Below, piece after piece: positions 62,850 through 64,000 of a stretch of DNA of 64,000 bases. Numbering within the stretch: position 1 is the stretch's first letter; each line of letters begins with the position of its first letter. The notes beneath the pieces are model-generated. The model saw only the letters and a list, made by a program, of their open reading frames with translations. It made no database searches and was not told the origin of the DNA. The translations under genes and the position numbers were made by a program. The stretch comes from Singulisphaera sp. GP187 (GTDB lineage: Bacteria; Planctomycetota; Planctomycetia; Isosphaerales; Isosphaeraceae). The DNA lies in assembly GCF_900129635.1 (NCBI RefSeq), contig NZ_FSRB01000001.1, positions 5,173,501-5,237,500 of the forward strand, in the 5' to 3' direction.

Positions 62850-63158
62850 TCAGATACCGACGCAACCGTCACCGTCGCTGCTCCTCTTTGCCGTTGTGAA
62901 GTAATTCGTGATACTCACGGCAAGCGTAGACATGATTCGGGAGCAGACATCGCGGACGTCTTCGGGAGAGGATTCACCTGGGACAAGCTCACGAACCAGG
63001 AAGATTTGCTCCTGCTCAACCGCACCAAGCTCGATCCTCACGTCGTTGCCAACCAGGCGGTAGAGCGCGGTAAGGTCGGCCCCTAGGCACCATTTCCGGA
63101 AGTTGTTCCTGGCCTCAGAAACGATGTCAAGTTGCGGCTTCGTCACGAATTCGATCAT
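62850..63158 (-). CDS. Hypothetical protein
   Basis: 102 aa. Helical start (FVTKPQLDIVSEARNNFRKW), then DVRIELGAVEQEQIFLVREL. Upstream of ribozyme 1. No domain recognised. Confidence 0.6.
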   Translation of the reverse strand: MIEFVTKPQLDIVSEARNNFRKWCLGADLTALYRLVGNDVRIELGAVEQEQIFLVRELVPGESSPEDVRDVCSRIMSTLAVSITNYFTTAKRSSDGDGCVGI

Positions 63159-63178
63159 GAATCTTGTCCCCGATGTTG

Positions 63179-63469
63179 TTAAGGTTTGTCTAATCCGTGA
63201 TGTCTACGTACTCTCTGATCGAAGTATTCCCAAGCTCGGGCTAAAGCTCCCGGATTGTCGTTAGGAACGTAGTGGCCATCAGTGAAACCCGCGTTGAGAA
63301 CCTGGGTGTGGACGACATACTCCTTGCCACTCCATTCGCGGAGCACAACGCGGTGAGGTAGTGAGCATTCTCCTTTGCGCCAAGGCCCTGCTGCGATGAT
63401 GTCGGCGAACCTGTAGCGAGCGAGAAGCGCAGCCTCCTCGTCGCTCAACGTGTAGAGCGTGTCACTCAT
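63179..63469 (-). CDS. Hypothetical protein
   Basis: 96 aa from ATG 63469 (GAGGG upstream). Contains LPHRVVLREWSGKEYVVHTQ and YVPNDNPGALARAWEYFDQR. Resembles small phage proteins; function unknown. Confidence 0.6.
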   Translation of the reverse strand: MSDTLYTLSDEEAALLARYRFADIIAAGPWRKGECSLPHRVVLREWSGKEYVVHTQVLNAGFTDGHYVPNDNPGALARAWEYFDQRVRRHHGLDKP

Positions 63470-63477
63470 TGGTGCCC

Positions 63478-63591
63478 TCAGTTGGTTAGCCACTGGTCGA
63501 TGACCAGCAACCCATAGATCACAATTACCGAAAGAGCAGCGTAAAATTCAGAACGACGCATCCGTGGGAGCGTAAAGCACCCGAACCGCAT
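63478..63591 (-). CDS. Small membrane protein
   Basis: 37 aa from ATG 63591 (GGAGAATCC upstream): basic start, then a single helix (FYAALSVIVIYGLLVIDQWL). Unknown role. Confidence 0.5.
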   Translation of the reverse strand: MRFGCFTLPRMRRSEFYAALSVIVIYGLLVIDQWLTN

Positions 63592-63686
63592 GGATTCTCC
63601 ACGTAAAGAGTGTTCATAGGGTAATTGGGCGTGGAAATCGCGAGCGGCTCCGAGTTGTGATACGGAGTCCGCCCGTTGGCCTGTCA

Positions 63687-63902
63687 TTACACAGGCTGGG
63701 GGGTGAGGAAGAACTCCTCAGTGACTTGTTCAGCGATGGCATACGCGAGGGCCGATTCGGGAGAGATTCCGAGCCGGTCTGCGATGATTTGAAGATCAGA
63801 GGGATGGCCGTTGGCGTAGAGAATGTGGTCGTGGGCGATCCGCGTTACACGCTCAATATGTGGCCGATCCTCGCAAAGAGGTGACTGCGATTTTCCTGCC
63901 AT
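63687..63902 (-). CDS. Hypothetical small helical protein
   Basis: 71 aa. HPSDLQIIADRLGISPESAL has an HTH-like look. AAGGACA about 16 bases upstream is weak as a ribosome site. Last gene before the window edge. Confidence 0.5.
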   Translation of the reverse strand: MAGKSQSPLCEDRPHIERVTRIAHDHILYANGHPSDLQIIADRLGISPESALAYAIAEQVTEEFFLTPQPV

Positions 63903-64000
63903 AGATTATATCCGTTGTCCTTGGATTAGTTTCGTCTCGGCCTTCGGCGGCATGCAACGGCGCTTCGGTTCCGAGTCGTCATTCTGCGTCCTTGCTTTGG

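Larger units (their letters stand above)
46080..64000 (-). mobile_element. Integrated phage-like or conjugative element (left end to beyond window)
   Basis: From about 46080 all supported genes lie on the minus strand, are short and closely spaced, often overlap at start/stop, and have lower G+C than the host part. Contents include an SNF2-type helicase, serine recombinase, methyltransferase-like protein, sigma factor and hammerhead ribozymes. No capsid, terminase or conjugation gene is in view, so the kind of element is open. The left boundary is inferred from the truncated esterase. Confidence 0.7.

Overview
The window looks like part of a Planctomycetes chromosome, most like the Isosphaera/Singulisphaera group. 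The evidence is two DUF1559 proteins with prepilin-type N-termini, transthyretin-like lipoproteins beside them, an ECF sigma factor fused through a membrane segment to carboxypeptidase-regulatory-like repeats, a parallel beta-helix protein with an N-terminal LEERQLLS motif (the planctomycete LEPxxLLS class), and high G+C.

Layout. 1-6,960: 5' end of an MFS transporter, a DUF1559/lipoprotein pair, an MBOAT acyltransferase with an SGNH hydrolase, and an orphan RNA ligase. 7,000-12,750: an IS graveyard. A complete IS630 copy (TA at both ends) sits at the edge of a large palindromic repeat. A second element (8,104-11,320, ATTC duplication) sits inside that repeat and is itself split by a third, intact IS (9,287-10,816, 8-bp duplication). 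A frameshifted IS1-like transposase follows. 12,790-29,150: LRR protein, FAD monooxygenase, response regulator, two aspartic-protease/PDZ proteins, membrane-tethered ECF sigma factor, divergent DnaA-like protein, DUF1559 protein, GT39-like membrane protein and a TPR/zinc-ribbon protein. 29,190-43,130: quinone oxidoreductase, beta-helix protein, a compact Hsp70/GrpE/J-domain operon and gyrA. 43,430-46,079: an orphan HSDR_N-type protein, a nucleotidyltransferase remnant, and an esterase that stops abruptly.

From about 46,080 to the end the character changes. Genes are small, tightly packed, almost all on the minus strand, often with ATGA/GTGA/TAATG overlaps, and visibly less G+C-rich. This looks like an integrated phage-like or conjugative element whose left end truncated the esterase. 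It encodes an SNF2-type helicase, a coiled-coil/zinc protein, a small serine recombinase, a DUF6094-type methyltransferase-like protein, a sigma-70-like factor and many unknown small proteins.

The most striking content lies at 59,612-62,848. Six type II hammerhead ribozymes on the minus strand sit between consecutive genes. Five begin at or within a few bases of the upstream stop codon, and all six end 16-25 nt before the downstream start. Stem sequences differ between copies while pairing is kept, and the cores are conserved except in one copy. This suggests a polycistronic transcript that cuts itself into single-gene mRNAs. A second oddity is a retropepsin-like domain, apparently circularly permuted, inserted between the two lobes of the helicase.
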